Assembly: GCA_947561715.1 (NCBI GenBank)
Contig: OX387197.1
Location: forward strand, 17,964,266-18,028,265
DNA length: 64,000 bases
Source: Ascidia mentula
Taxonomy: Eukaryota; Chordata; Ascidiacea; Phlebobranchia; Ascidiidae
Direction of reading: 5' to 3'
This document shows positions 37,084 through 48,900 of the stretch, piece by piece. Each line of letters begins with the position of its first letter. Positions within the stretch are counted from its first letter, which is position 1. A model generated the notes under the pieces. It saw only the letters and a program-made list of their open reading frames with translations, had not been told where the DNA came from and did no database searches. The position numbers and the translations under genes are program-made.

Positions 37084-38441
37084 TTCATCGATCGTCCCAT
37101 CCGACGCTTTGTTCGCTCTTATTTCGCCTGCTATGCTACTCATCTTTTTCCTTTTTTTCGCAGTAATTTTTCACTGCCGTTACGTCATTGTGTTATGGGC
37201 GTGATTGGTTTATTTTGAGCAAAGATGGCGAAAACACAGAGTTTGCATACCTTTATATCAGGGAAACTCCGCGCCGAGGTTAACGCAAGTATGCAAGCGA
37301 ACCACACCTTCGCCATGTTTTTGTCTTTGCGCGCCTCGTTCAAAGTCCTGTATGTTTCATAGCCACTAGTGTCTCTCTTCTAACTATATGGCTGCTTTCC
37401 TCCAATACATATACGGTGTGCGGGTCTCTGATTAATCATCGCTCGATACTTGCGCAGCGCTGATCCGATTGCGGTCACGCGCGCCTCCGCTCCTACACGG
37501 ATTCAGAATGTACGTCTCCAAAATTCTGTCCTCCACTACCGTTAACGATTACAGCGCGCCATCAGGCTCCACTATTGCTTATATGTTTACATTATGCGGT
37601 AAAGCTGCACGAGGTTCCCCTCTCGTATCTGTTCGTGAGCACACCTTCAGTTTGCCTGCGGTAAAGTGCATGCGCACGTTTGTGCTGTTAATCCTACCCG
37701 AAAGTTCGCTTTTAGATTTATTCGTTCTTTTGTCTGATTTGCACCCTCTGCTTGTTTGGCAATACACATTTTCTGTTGCGATAAGCCTCTCTTTGCGGTA
37801 TCATTGCTACACTCTGTGCAGGCACCAACCACATTAGCGAACCGCTACATGTATTTGCGTCGGGGTCACGACCACACGAAAAACACAAAAAAATTCACAG
37901 CAAACCGAAAGTTGTATGTCGCACAGCGCCACTCAGCGGAATGGACAGAAGACGACCCTTGACGTGAAAAGAACTATCACACGCAAAATGACATAAATAG
38001 GTTTTTAATTCAAAAAGCACACACGCACGCGCGAAAGCACAGTTTCTATACGTTTCTTTGGTCTGCGCATAGAAAATTCATAGCCAACAGAGAGACTCAA
38101 GGAACTTTGTTTGGAGGAAGTTTTGAATATACGCTTTACAAGGGGTTTGGAAATAATAACTAACTTCACACAACAAACAGCAATGTCGAAATGCGTTCAG
38201 CTTTAAACCTTGTTCAACTTGTGTAGAAACACCTTGCAATTCACACACAACAGCTAATGTAAAATGTTTGCGTTGCGATTTTTGTACGTTGCAGATGTGC
38301 AAAAGTAAAATTTCCTTTTGTGAATCATCGAAGGATGCCATTTTCTCCCATCTTTAAAAACGCATTTTCAATTATGTAGGAAATCACTAAATGTTAAACA
38401 TGACGCCCCTTTAATTATTTTATATGACATCACGATCCTGT
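37084..38441. other. Convergent 3' flanks of KCTD9 and FoxI-1
   Basis: This 1.36 kb spacer lies between two converging stop codons. I saw no strong AATAAA for KCTD9. On the minus strand weak hexamers for FoxI-1 are TTTAAT at 38410-38415 and TTTATT near 37715. The open frames (for example 37469-37837) carry no known motif. Confidence 0.5.
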
Positions 38442-41400
38442 TTAAGAATACTTGCGCCTCATCAGGCTGTTGACACTGAACTGGAATGGATTAGTAACGC
38501 AATGACCGCCGTGCGGCGATGCAATCGCACGGTTACCGCTTGCGTATGGATTATGAATCTGCTGACTTTGGGCCATCGCCATTGCGGCGGCACTACCCCC
38601 CTCATACACAGCTGGATTCGATCCATCTGGGCTCGTTGGCGTTGCTGTCGGCGAAGCGAGATCCACACTACCACTGATGCCATACCTTGAACAGGCATCC
38701 ATTATGCTTCCCGAGCCCCCCATGTTGCCTACCGCCATCGGGCTGCGCTGTACCCCCGGCGTCATCGGACTTCTGGCGTGGCTGGCGTCTTCGATCTCAG
38801 TGGAATGTTGCTGCTGGATCTCGGGTTTTACATGCATGTTTCTGCCCATGCCTTCGTGGCTACCATACAAGCTGTTGGCGCTGCCACTCGATTGGTGCTG
38901 GTGCTTCATGTCCATGCCCAAATTTGACGAACCGCCGTTCTGCTGCTGGTGATGGGTACTTTGCTGGTGTGTCGAAGAACTTGGGCTCGATGCCGACCCG
39001 ATCCGGTGTTCATGCGAATTGTGAACAGCATTCAAAAGCGACATGGGCGGTGGAATTTGAGGGAGGTTGAAATCTGGAGGGCGCTCAATGCTCTCCTTTC
39101 CCATCATGGCACCCTGGTCTCGACGCTTTCTCTTGCGTCTGAAAAACATCGAAAAAATTATGTTAAAAATGTTTGAAACTATCAACAACAAGTACACTGT
39201 TTTGATCCTCAGTTCCGTTTACATTTTTTTCTCTGAATTACTTGCAAAGTAAACCAGTGTGATATGACAATGCACTGTGTTTGATTTGAATCGCTTTTCG
39301 AATTTATTTTACATTGGCTGAGAAAAACGAAACAATTACGTAGAGATGTGGCTGTTTTTTTAGTCGAGGCGTTTGTGTAATTTGCAGATTGTTGCATTCA
39401 TTTTTAAGTTTTAAATGTGTGGCAACAACAACAAACTTATGCCCTTGGACTTTTATTATTATTAATGCGGATTGCAAGTCTCGCTTATCTGAAATACCAA
39501 CTAATTCGTTTGAGCCTGTGTAGTGTTTTGAAACAAAAATGACGACCTGAATATCAATTTAATTTGATTTACCGGATAAAAGCTGATTCATTAATTTTAA
39601 ATGACGCATGTGAATCAAAGGTCGTTCCTCAGGCTTTACAACTGAAAAGCGGTGTTTTAAAAATCGGCACTACTATTTATTAAAATGTGAGATGCACGTT
39701 TTAAAATGACCTGGCATGTTTCTTGGATTACCACCGTCACACCACTGGTTGACTGTGACAAGCGGTTCAAGCAGGTTGTTGTTGTTTGCGTATTTTCAAA
39801 ATGGCGGAACGCGTCGCCAACACTGCAGTCGAACGACCAAGAACAGTAACAAAGGCAAGTGGGAGATTTTGTTTCTTTTCTAATTTATGAATATTATAAC
39901 TATTATACCATGCCTTAAACTCGCTTGTGTCATCTTGTTAGGTTGTTCATAACATATATAATGTTGTTTGTAAGCTTTTGCGTTTGCGAAATACCACTTT
40001 CGGTTTGCGATGCATTTGGATGTACCAAGAGTATTTTGGTTCATCAAGGATTGTTTCATTTAAAATTGAGGATCTTCCGAGCTATAGAATTACTTTCCTG
40101 TTAAGAAACGGCGCCACATCGCGACCGATAGTTCCCAAGCGGCTTTCAAGTGTGTTCGGACTAAGGCAGGATGTTGGGCCGCTACGGTAAATGATAACAG
40201 TGTGATTAAAGTCTCTTCGCGTGCGAAAACTTGTGTGTCGGCCCCTGACAGTCAAGGACGCCCGCCCAGGGTCATGTGAAACTACATTGGGTGCGAAGGC
40301 GTGGAACCGTGCCTTGCAACTCGCGTGTTGTGCATTTTTACCGCAAGCAAATCGCCCGCGTTGTCGACAAACATGTTTTGTGAGTTTACACTGTCAACAG
40401 ATGCCAAATAGACTTTCGCCAAATGTAATCACGGTCTACCCCAAAGCTGGGCGCATGCGGTTTCTGTCGGAGGGCACGTGATGCTCTTTGCTCGGTGATT
40501 GATAGTGGTTACCCGTTTATTTTTGCTCAAAAGTAAAACAGTTTGGCCGGTTAATGTTAATGCCACAACAAACATAACGCGGTAATTTCATGGTGTTTAG
40601 TAAATCATGTTGGGGAACATTATAGAGGTTAGGTTTTCGCGGGCAAACAAGCGTTTTTTTTTGTCAATTTCTGCACAAACATGCGCATCGTAAAGGGCTC
40701 TTAAACCACAAATTAAAATAATTTTGATGACTTGGAATAATATCCAAAACAAAAGAGTTGGGCGTTTATGGTTGTGTTAAAAGGGCCATTCTAAGACTGT
40801 CAACTGAGCGTTTGTTTGTGGTTACAGTATTTAATCTTGGTCACATTGTTTGCGTAACAGGTGCGCAGCAAATTTTTAGGGCAGCTTACAGAAGCGTATC
40901 ACCTGATACCGAAGGAGGCGTAGCGACCCTTGCGTTTGAACCCTGAAGATATTTCGCGATGGGACATGCGATAGCGTATAATGCCTGGCACGGTTTAAAC
41001 AAAAAAATATATTTGCGTCCGACGTGTTTGGAAGACGAAACAGGCACCAAATTTTTATTTTCACCTCCCATCGTATGATTTAGAAATATGAAAGTTAGTT
41101 ATTAGGGTACTTCTACGGAAATAATGTGTCAAAAATTTTATCTTTGAAGTTGTTTTTTGTAGCTCACAGAACAATGGTTAACGATGTTCGAAACACCTTT
41201 GTATTAACCTGGTCGTTTAAAAGTAGTGTATATGTTGATGTTTTTATAATGCCGTTTCACAAATCGATAGAGAAAAAACGGAATTTATTTTTGTTACACG
41301 TTTCTGAAAAAGTGTTTTTACTTTAGTGAAACATTGGTACCTCGTCTGTTACTTTTTGCTGTTGATGACTCCATGATCATCGTTGCCTTCATTGCGCTTA

Positions 41401-42982
41401 AAAAAGACGCGGTTTGGTTTCGCCGCCCAGTTCCTTGTAGCGCATTGACGATCGTGTTGTGCATTAATTCCGTGGCCGTGAACTTGGACCCCTGAAGGCC
41501 CAAACATCGAATTCCTTTCGCTCGCTTCGACGTCACGACTTTAGGCGCCGGCAAGCAAGCGCGGATTATCGCAGAACGACGCGGTGCAGACGAATGGCCG
41601 TTTGTTTGTGCCACGCTCGAAATATCCGATTAAAATGATTGAGATAATATCGAGGCGCTGGGTGCGCGCGATATTCACAGTGTGAGTGATGGCTTGTTAA
41701 CGTTGTGGATTGCGATTGTCTGTCGCCCGCGGTAACAGCGCACCCTCTAGAGGTGTGTCGGTCAAAGTTTTTCACGTTAATAAGCCGCAACATAAAATGT
41801 TTATCGAAGCAACGTAGTTTTCTTAAATTGTAATTGTGTTACAGTGAGGCCTAAATGCCGGTTGCTTGTTGTTGTTTACCGTTTGCGGCGCGTCTCTTAC
41901 GCTTCAACGGTAGCGACGTACAGCGGAAGGGGACCCTAACACCACTTTCCCCTCGCTTACACATTCAAACAAAATGGCGTCGTTGGATTTTACCTGAAGT
42001 TTCCGTTGTCAAACATCTTTTCGCAGTTGGGGTCGAGCGCCCAGTAGTTTCCTTTGCCAGGATCGTCCTCATCCCTCGCTACTTTCTTAAAACAGTCGTT
42101 AAGGGACAGGTTGTGGCGGATCGAATTTTGCCAACCGGCGCGGCTTTTCTTGTAAAATGGAAAGTTCTCGGCCACGTACTGGTAGATCTGTGACAAGGTC
42201 AGCTTCTTTTCCGGGGAATTTTGGATCGCCATTGCTATTAATGCCGAGTATGAATACGGGGGTCTGACCATCTTAAAGAGTTCGGATTGGCTGGAGAGAG
42301 AGAGCCACGCGAAATCTGAACCAAAACCAGCAGGTCCAAAGAACTGCCGTTGCCCGGCGGCCGCCGCTACAGCCGCTGCGCCGTACGTTGCCGACTGCAT
42401 GTACGAAGTGGCGGAATTAAAACTACTTGCACCCATAGAAGACGAACCTGCAGCGTGATTCAGCCACAGGTACGGATTTGACGCGCCGGCTGCAGATGGG
42501 TATTCTAATGGCGGGTAGGGGTGCCCTGTGGTGGCCGGGTGTTGGCCACGCGCTGCCGCAGCTGCCTGGGCCGCAAAAGCGTTGGGATTGTAAAAGTTAT
42601 CGTACATTGAACCTCCTGCGCCGCTACCATTGCTGTCGATAAGATCTTGCTGATGGGTGCCGTGGTGATGCGGGGGAATTGAACTCATCATGCTGCCTTC
42701 AGTAGGGTGATTCCTCGAGAGACCTGAAGCAATTGCAACTGGGAGTCCAGGCTCTTGCGCTCTGGCGTATTGCTGCGAGGAGTACAGAGGAAAGGGGCTG
42801 TTGTAGTGGACAAAGTCGCACGATTCGTGCTTGACGCCCGCTGCGCTTATTTCGCTGTCCGGTAAATTATAATGGCGCTGGGGTGTGACCGGGGTTGTTT
42901 GGTAACACTCCGAAAACGATTGCTGTTGCGTGCTTTCAAATTCCCGTTCTGGTGTGTCGAATGGGTTCACATCAAATACCAT
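38442..42982 (-). CDS. FoxI: FoxI forkhead transcription factor, copy 1
   Basis: Two exons on the minus strand: 42982-41994 and 39138-38442, 561 aa. The ATG at 42982 gives [14 protein letters not shown]. The N-terminal part is rich in Ser, Gln and Ala with short poly-Ala runs and carries [11 protein letters not shown], a motif of FoxI proteins just before the DNA-binding domain. The forkhead domain (residues 239-330) reads [72 protein letters not shown], then RKRKRR, a nuclear localisation motif. This is FoxI; FoxA would read KPPYSYISL and lacks the [11 protein letters not shown] stretch. The intron splits the gene right after NGNFR, a position shared with copy 2. The tail is Ser/His/Gln-rich and ends [14 protein letters not shown]. 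FoxI factors act in otic, placodal and ionocyte development in chordates; the role here is inferred. Confidence 0.95.
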
Positions 42983-45900
42983 AATAAAAAATCACCTACT
43001 GACGGAAGACTTTCGCGACACCAACAGTGAATAAAAAATTTCAACTGCAAAAGAAAGAAATCACGTGGTCACACATCGAAGAAAGCGTACGCATAACGTA
43101 TTCCTGTAGACTGGAAATAATTATTTGTTTGCAACAACAACTACGGCTGTCTGCACAACAGCTTGACACTCGCTCGCTTTTCTACCAGGTACTGCTTTTA
43201 ATTTAAGTAATTCGTCTGTCTCTTTTGGTACAAACAGCGCGCGGTAGGCTATGTAAACCCCAAACTCCAAACAGTTGCAGTAACAAACTGGTCTGGCTGC
43301 CGACATGCGTTGCAGTAACAAACTGCCCGTGAGTTGTCACCAGCAACAGTGCTCCCGCCCGTACCTGCGCTCTGATATCAACGCGCGATGCAGACCGTTC
43401 CACATGAACTTCTTCGTGGACTGTCTCGAGAGCCGCCGGTGTCGTAAGCGCCAACTCGCGGCCGATAAACGGGCTTTGAACGTAAACAGCAATTCGCTAT
43501 GCGTTTAGACTCCGGCCGCCGACCGCAAGCAGACCCCTGTTTACAGCACGCATTACAGCGCGTTTATTACCCAAATTATTCGCCACGCGTCGTCACTTTG
43601 GGGGCTGTGTTCGCCTCAAGTCAGCTGCGCTTACTGTATAAACAAAAATTCGCAGTTGCGCAGGGCTGCTCTTTTCAGACGACAGAATTACGGTAGCTAC
43701 CTGTTCTAGTACCAAAGCTCGCGATGGTCTGTTGTTTTCAAGCATGCAAGGCTTTCGGGCAGATATGCGAAATCGAATGAGCGATCGACAAGCGCCACAC
43801 CAGATGTAAACAGATTTTCGCGATCGTGCGCCTGGGGGTAGGCATTGCAACTTTGCTGAGACGATCTAGCTCCGGCAAGAGCGACATCCGCACCAAAGTT
43901 GTCGATGCCGCATAGAGTTTTAATTGCGATCACGAGTTACCGATGAGCTCGACGTTGCGCAAAATGGCCTGTTAATGACTCCGAAGCGAAATCGTCTGAT
44001 TTGTTCCGCTAATCGAATCAGGCAACCACCGTAAAAATGCCGAAAATATTTTTGCTAGCACCTCGACTTCTATTAGTTGGGGGCGGGCGTAATACTCTGT
44101 TTGTACAAAGCGTTTTGTTCAGTTAGGCTTCGACAGGCAAGATGGACGATCGCAAAACCTTGACGATTGCACCTCACAACATCTTTAGCTTATTGTTGCC
44201 TATGCGTCCGTGCTTTCGGCGTCGACTCAAGCACAGTGTGCAACCCTAATATTATTGCCTGTTTACAATACGGAAACTGACTTGGAATTTCGGTCTTTGA
44301 TTCGTTTTATTCGGTCGCGCCTGATTTCCTTTTTCCCGTTGATCCGATCGAGAGAGTCGTGCTGATGGCAAATTGGCTTAAATCCTTATGCTCAATCTCT
44401 CTCCCACATATTCGACTGTTGTACTATTTTATATTTTTGATCGAAATGGAAATTTTTATCAGAGTTTGTCAATATTTAAAAAGATGTAATTGCGACTTTC
44501 CGAATTATTCAGCAAGCAAAATTTCGTTTTTTTAAGCGGCCGAATAACTCCTTGAGAATTAATCGCCGTATTTGGTTTCGCAGTAGCATATTTATTCCGC
44601 CTACAACTACCATATAAATAGCGACCATTTGTTACTCAAAAATAACCATAACATCCTCCCTAGTCTTGTTTATATTTGTAAACAGTCGATAGGTGCACGT
44701 GCCTTTTCCGCCACAACGCCAGTGGTGTTATAATCGGTTTTGTTTTGCATGTGGCAAGTGTCCATTGTGATGGTAAATACAGCACAATAAACGTAAAACG
44801 TCAGCGCGTATATGCAGCTTGCACACAAACCCCTATTTTGGCAATTTTTCCCGACAATGTGCCCACAATCTTATATAATTTAGATATGTTTAACGAGTTA
44901 AAACACGTCATGCAATTTGTAGCAGGGAGGCAATGTATTAATTATTTCGCTTTTTTGCAAACAACAAAAAATTCTCTAAACTGCAGAAACAAAAATAAAG
45001 TTTGGACAAAATTTCGACAAACTGCAGATACACATTTTTAGATATATATTGGGCTGTATGGCATATTTGTTATAACGCCAACGTATTCGCCACCATTTAT
45101 CTTAGAAAACTGAAAACATTAATGGATTCTTTAAAGCTCAATTATTTTTAGTTTATTTTTCAAAATAAATGATATTCCTATTGACTCTAAATATATTTTT
45201 GTTTGGGAAAAAATCGCCACTCTCATCGTACAGTCTACACAACAACTCGTTCGAATTAATCTCTGTTGCTCTTTATTGTTGTATAACGTTGAAGGAGATA
45301 CAATTAATTTTGGTCCTTTATTTTCAAAATATACTCTTTCAGTTTATTTTTGACTAAGAAAAGCATAAAAATAATGCCATTAAGCACGGAATATGTAGAC
45401 CTGCTGTCACTGAAGACGTGGAGTCTTCGCGAACTGAGCCGCTATACAAACGGTGGCGTCTATACAAAGAGCGATAAATCTAATCCTCTGGATTTTCATT
45501 TTTAAATTTTAATGACTCTGTTTGTGTTGAGAGGCACTTTTCTTCGTTTGTCCGCTGCTCGTTGGTTATTATGTCAATAACCGATTGCAGTACGCGAAAA
45601 CACAGATTTCCCTTTCGTGTGACCACCGTACGGCCGGCACATGTCCTATTTCACTATTTACGGGCTCCTTAATGCATTTTTTGTGCGCACACCGCTCCCG
45701 ACACTTTCTATTATTTGTAAACACGTCACCAGAGACAAATCTACGAGACCCGGCGCAGTTAGATTCTCGAGCGCTCGTCGAGCGGCCGCACCTGGCTGTC
45801 CGAACGTCCACCATTTGTATCAATCACTCGACAAGCTTGATATTTTTGAAATCAGTTACCCATTGGTCATGCAGGATGACGCATGGCCCGGCCACGCGCC

Positions 45901-48900
45901 CATAACGCGGGGAGCCTTCTTGCTTGAGGTCTCAACGGAGCCAAGCTTGCATTAATTTCGTTTTAAAATAGACGAGGTCGGAATCGTTAAAATTTAGGCT
46001 CAGAAAAATGCGAAAAAGCGAAATTCCTCAGCGCAGGGCGTCATTTTGCTCACAGAATTAGGCCTGTCCAATTATCTGCGCCCGTGATATTGATTATTAA
46101 TGTACGGCGAAAAGGCATAAATCATTCAAGACGCGATTTAATAGTGTCTATTTGCGCCTCCCGGGGCGAGAAGTGTCGCGTGAAAGCGTTTTCCGGGTAA
46201 TTTGCGGGTGCAACACCCGTCCATTAGGAGATTTTCGTTTGTTGCCAACACACTGCCGGAAAGGCGCTGCGCTTTTTGTTCTTTTTACTGCCCGCTCTCC
46301 CCGCCCCCTTACTCCATAAGTTTATTGTCAACCATAACAAGCAGCCAGTGGGAAAGCGAAGCAAGCTTTTTGTTTTTGCCGGTGCGCTGTGGACCCTATA
46401 AGCGGTTAAACATTGTCGAGGGACGGCAGCTTTTTGTATAAGCGCTAGCTGGTCCCGCCCCTGTGCGTGCTTGGACAGTCGAAATCGTCGGTAATTCCCT
46501 GTGAGTGACAAATTGGTCCACGCAGTCGCCGTACCCGAAACGACCCAAAATAAGATACAATCAGAGAAAACGAACTAGGGATTACTTAATTTGTTGACGG
46601 TTAGGCGTCCACGGTTTTGTCGAATAAAGCGATTACACCACGAATCTGTGTAGATTAAGTCACGATAGAAAGACGTACACAAACTTTTCCTCGGTGCTTT
46701 CCTAGACGATGATGGTCCCTGTAAGTTGGTTCAAACACGGTCGCCTTTACAGAATTTTGCTTCACACAAATATCGTAAAAAATTAACATAGACATTCCAT
46801 TGACTTTCATCATTATTAGGCTGCACGGCAGGGCATTTAAAAAAATAATAAACATAGTAAACTATAAGTTATTTAGGTTCTAAATAATCTTTAACAATCC
46901 TTAACGCCTGTTCATCATATATAAAGTATAATACAAATCAAATGACATGACTTGAGTTTAAGGCGGTTGGATATAAAATTATATATTTTACGACTGACAA
47001 TTACCGAAATTGTTTTCTTAGGAGCGCACAACTCATGGTAACATTTTTCTATTTTTTGCATATTACTTGCTTGTTCAAACCCATACTGACGTAGAGAGAT
47101 TATTAAATATTTGTATTTTTTTTTCAATTTAACAGTGGAATTTCCATTTGAAAACACGGTCTTAATTAATTCACTTTTCTGTCAATTCTTACGTGTATAT
47201 TATGTAACCATGTCTGGCCACAATGAACATTTCTCTCGGAATCTGGTGGGAATTTCGTCCTCCATTCTTCTCCGGGCGTTCGCAGGCGTTATGGACATGG
47301 AAAACATGGTTGTCGCCAAATACTCCCATTGTGTCGCTGCTTCCTTCGTTGCGAGATCGTCAACGGAAAGCCTACCAGATCTTTTGAGGGTCCATTCGAG
47401 GCTTGACATGCAGAGACCCTCAAAACCGTTTAAAGCTGGGTACGGCACAGACAAAAGGCGCACCATTTTGCATGTACACATGTGACAATGGGAGGGAATT
47501 CCTTTGGGAATAAATTGCACCACACATAGCCGGGGCTGTGGCGGCGATTTAGCCGTCCGGGAAGACGGTATCGGATGGCAAGAAACCGTACCTTAGCGTG
47601 TTTGCATGTGAACCAGCAAGGCGCTGATTCGAACATCATTCACCGAACACACGCATCGGGGAGACTCCTCTCTGTTTGTCCCCGGGGCATTGTTCCCCCG
47701 CTGCCGACTCCGGGCACGTTCTTTTCAATTACCCGAAGGTCGTTAGGCCGTTCCCACATTCGGTGTGCGCTGGAGCCTGATGAGGCTCGACTTCCGCGTC
47801 GACTGTTTTCCCGACTCGGCGCGTCTCAAGCCCTGATGCTCGAGCTCTGCACTCCACCGCCCGCGGGCCACCTGGGTTCCGAATTTTCAGGTCGCTGAGC
47901 TGCGGGGGAAGCGGGTATCTAATTGCCCGTCACGCTATATTCTGGTCTTTCACCGCAGACCAGCCCATAGAGCCCCTCTTTTAGCCAGCTTTTACCTTAA
48001 AAAGGCTTGGTGCGGCATCGCCGCGCGCTGACGTGTCTGACGCCGAAGCGACGGAGCACTTACAAAAGCCCAGGCCCCCTTTGCAATTTCTCTTGTTGTC
48101 GGAGCTGACGAGCAATCGTCAGAGGTCGCCCAGCACTGTTTAGGGTGCGGAGCGTGTGCGCTCGTATGGATCGACGAGGAAAATTTTGGCAACTTGCAGG
48201 TTTCGAGTTCGGCTGTTGAGCAAACAGTACAACTGACGGCGGTTGTCGCGAGGACGGTGGTTAACGAGATCACCAAGCTCTGGGAAGCGCTCTGCTCAAG
48301 CCGAGGAGGAAGCAGAAAAGTGGACTCACCGCCCGACCTTTCGCAATCAGCACTTACGTACGCAGGGAAATAGTTGGCCTAATGAACCGCGGAGTGTGGG
48401 AAGCAACAGTTTGTCTCAATGTCGACACTGTCTCAGCTGCCAAAGACGTGATTCATGACGGTAATTGCCAGACCAATCCCATCGCAATCGGTTTTGAAAC
48501 AACAAAAACAACCTTCGGATAATAGTTGAGTGCGCAAACGGCGACTCCGGCCGTGAAGAAAGCTTCACGAAGATCGGGCGTGGGGAACAATGTAGTTTCT
48601 CCAGCGCCTGTCAGTCTCAGTTGCTTCACCACCACCTGGAAAATGTATCACACCAGCCCCCCGCGGTCCGGGCTGTGAATATGTTGACATTAAACATGAT
48701 GATTATTTACAGGCAGCTATTAACGCCCTTGTGCGCACACGCTCCGCCATGATTCTTCGCACTCAACCGAGCGAATCAACCCCAAATTGAGCAGCCGCTT
48801 GACGTTATGTAGCACCGGTACTTGCAACATGCCGCTGTTTGCTATTAAAATATTGACTGTGTATACAAACGAGCCGATGCGTTCTGAGCGCTACCTCTTG

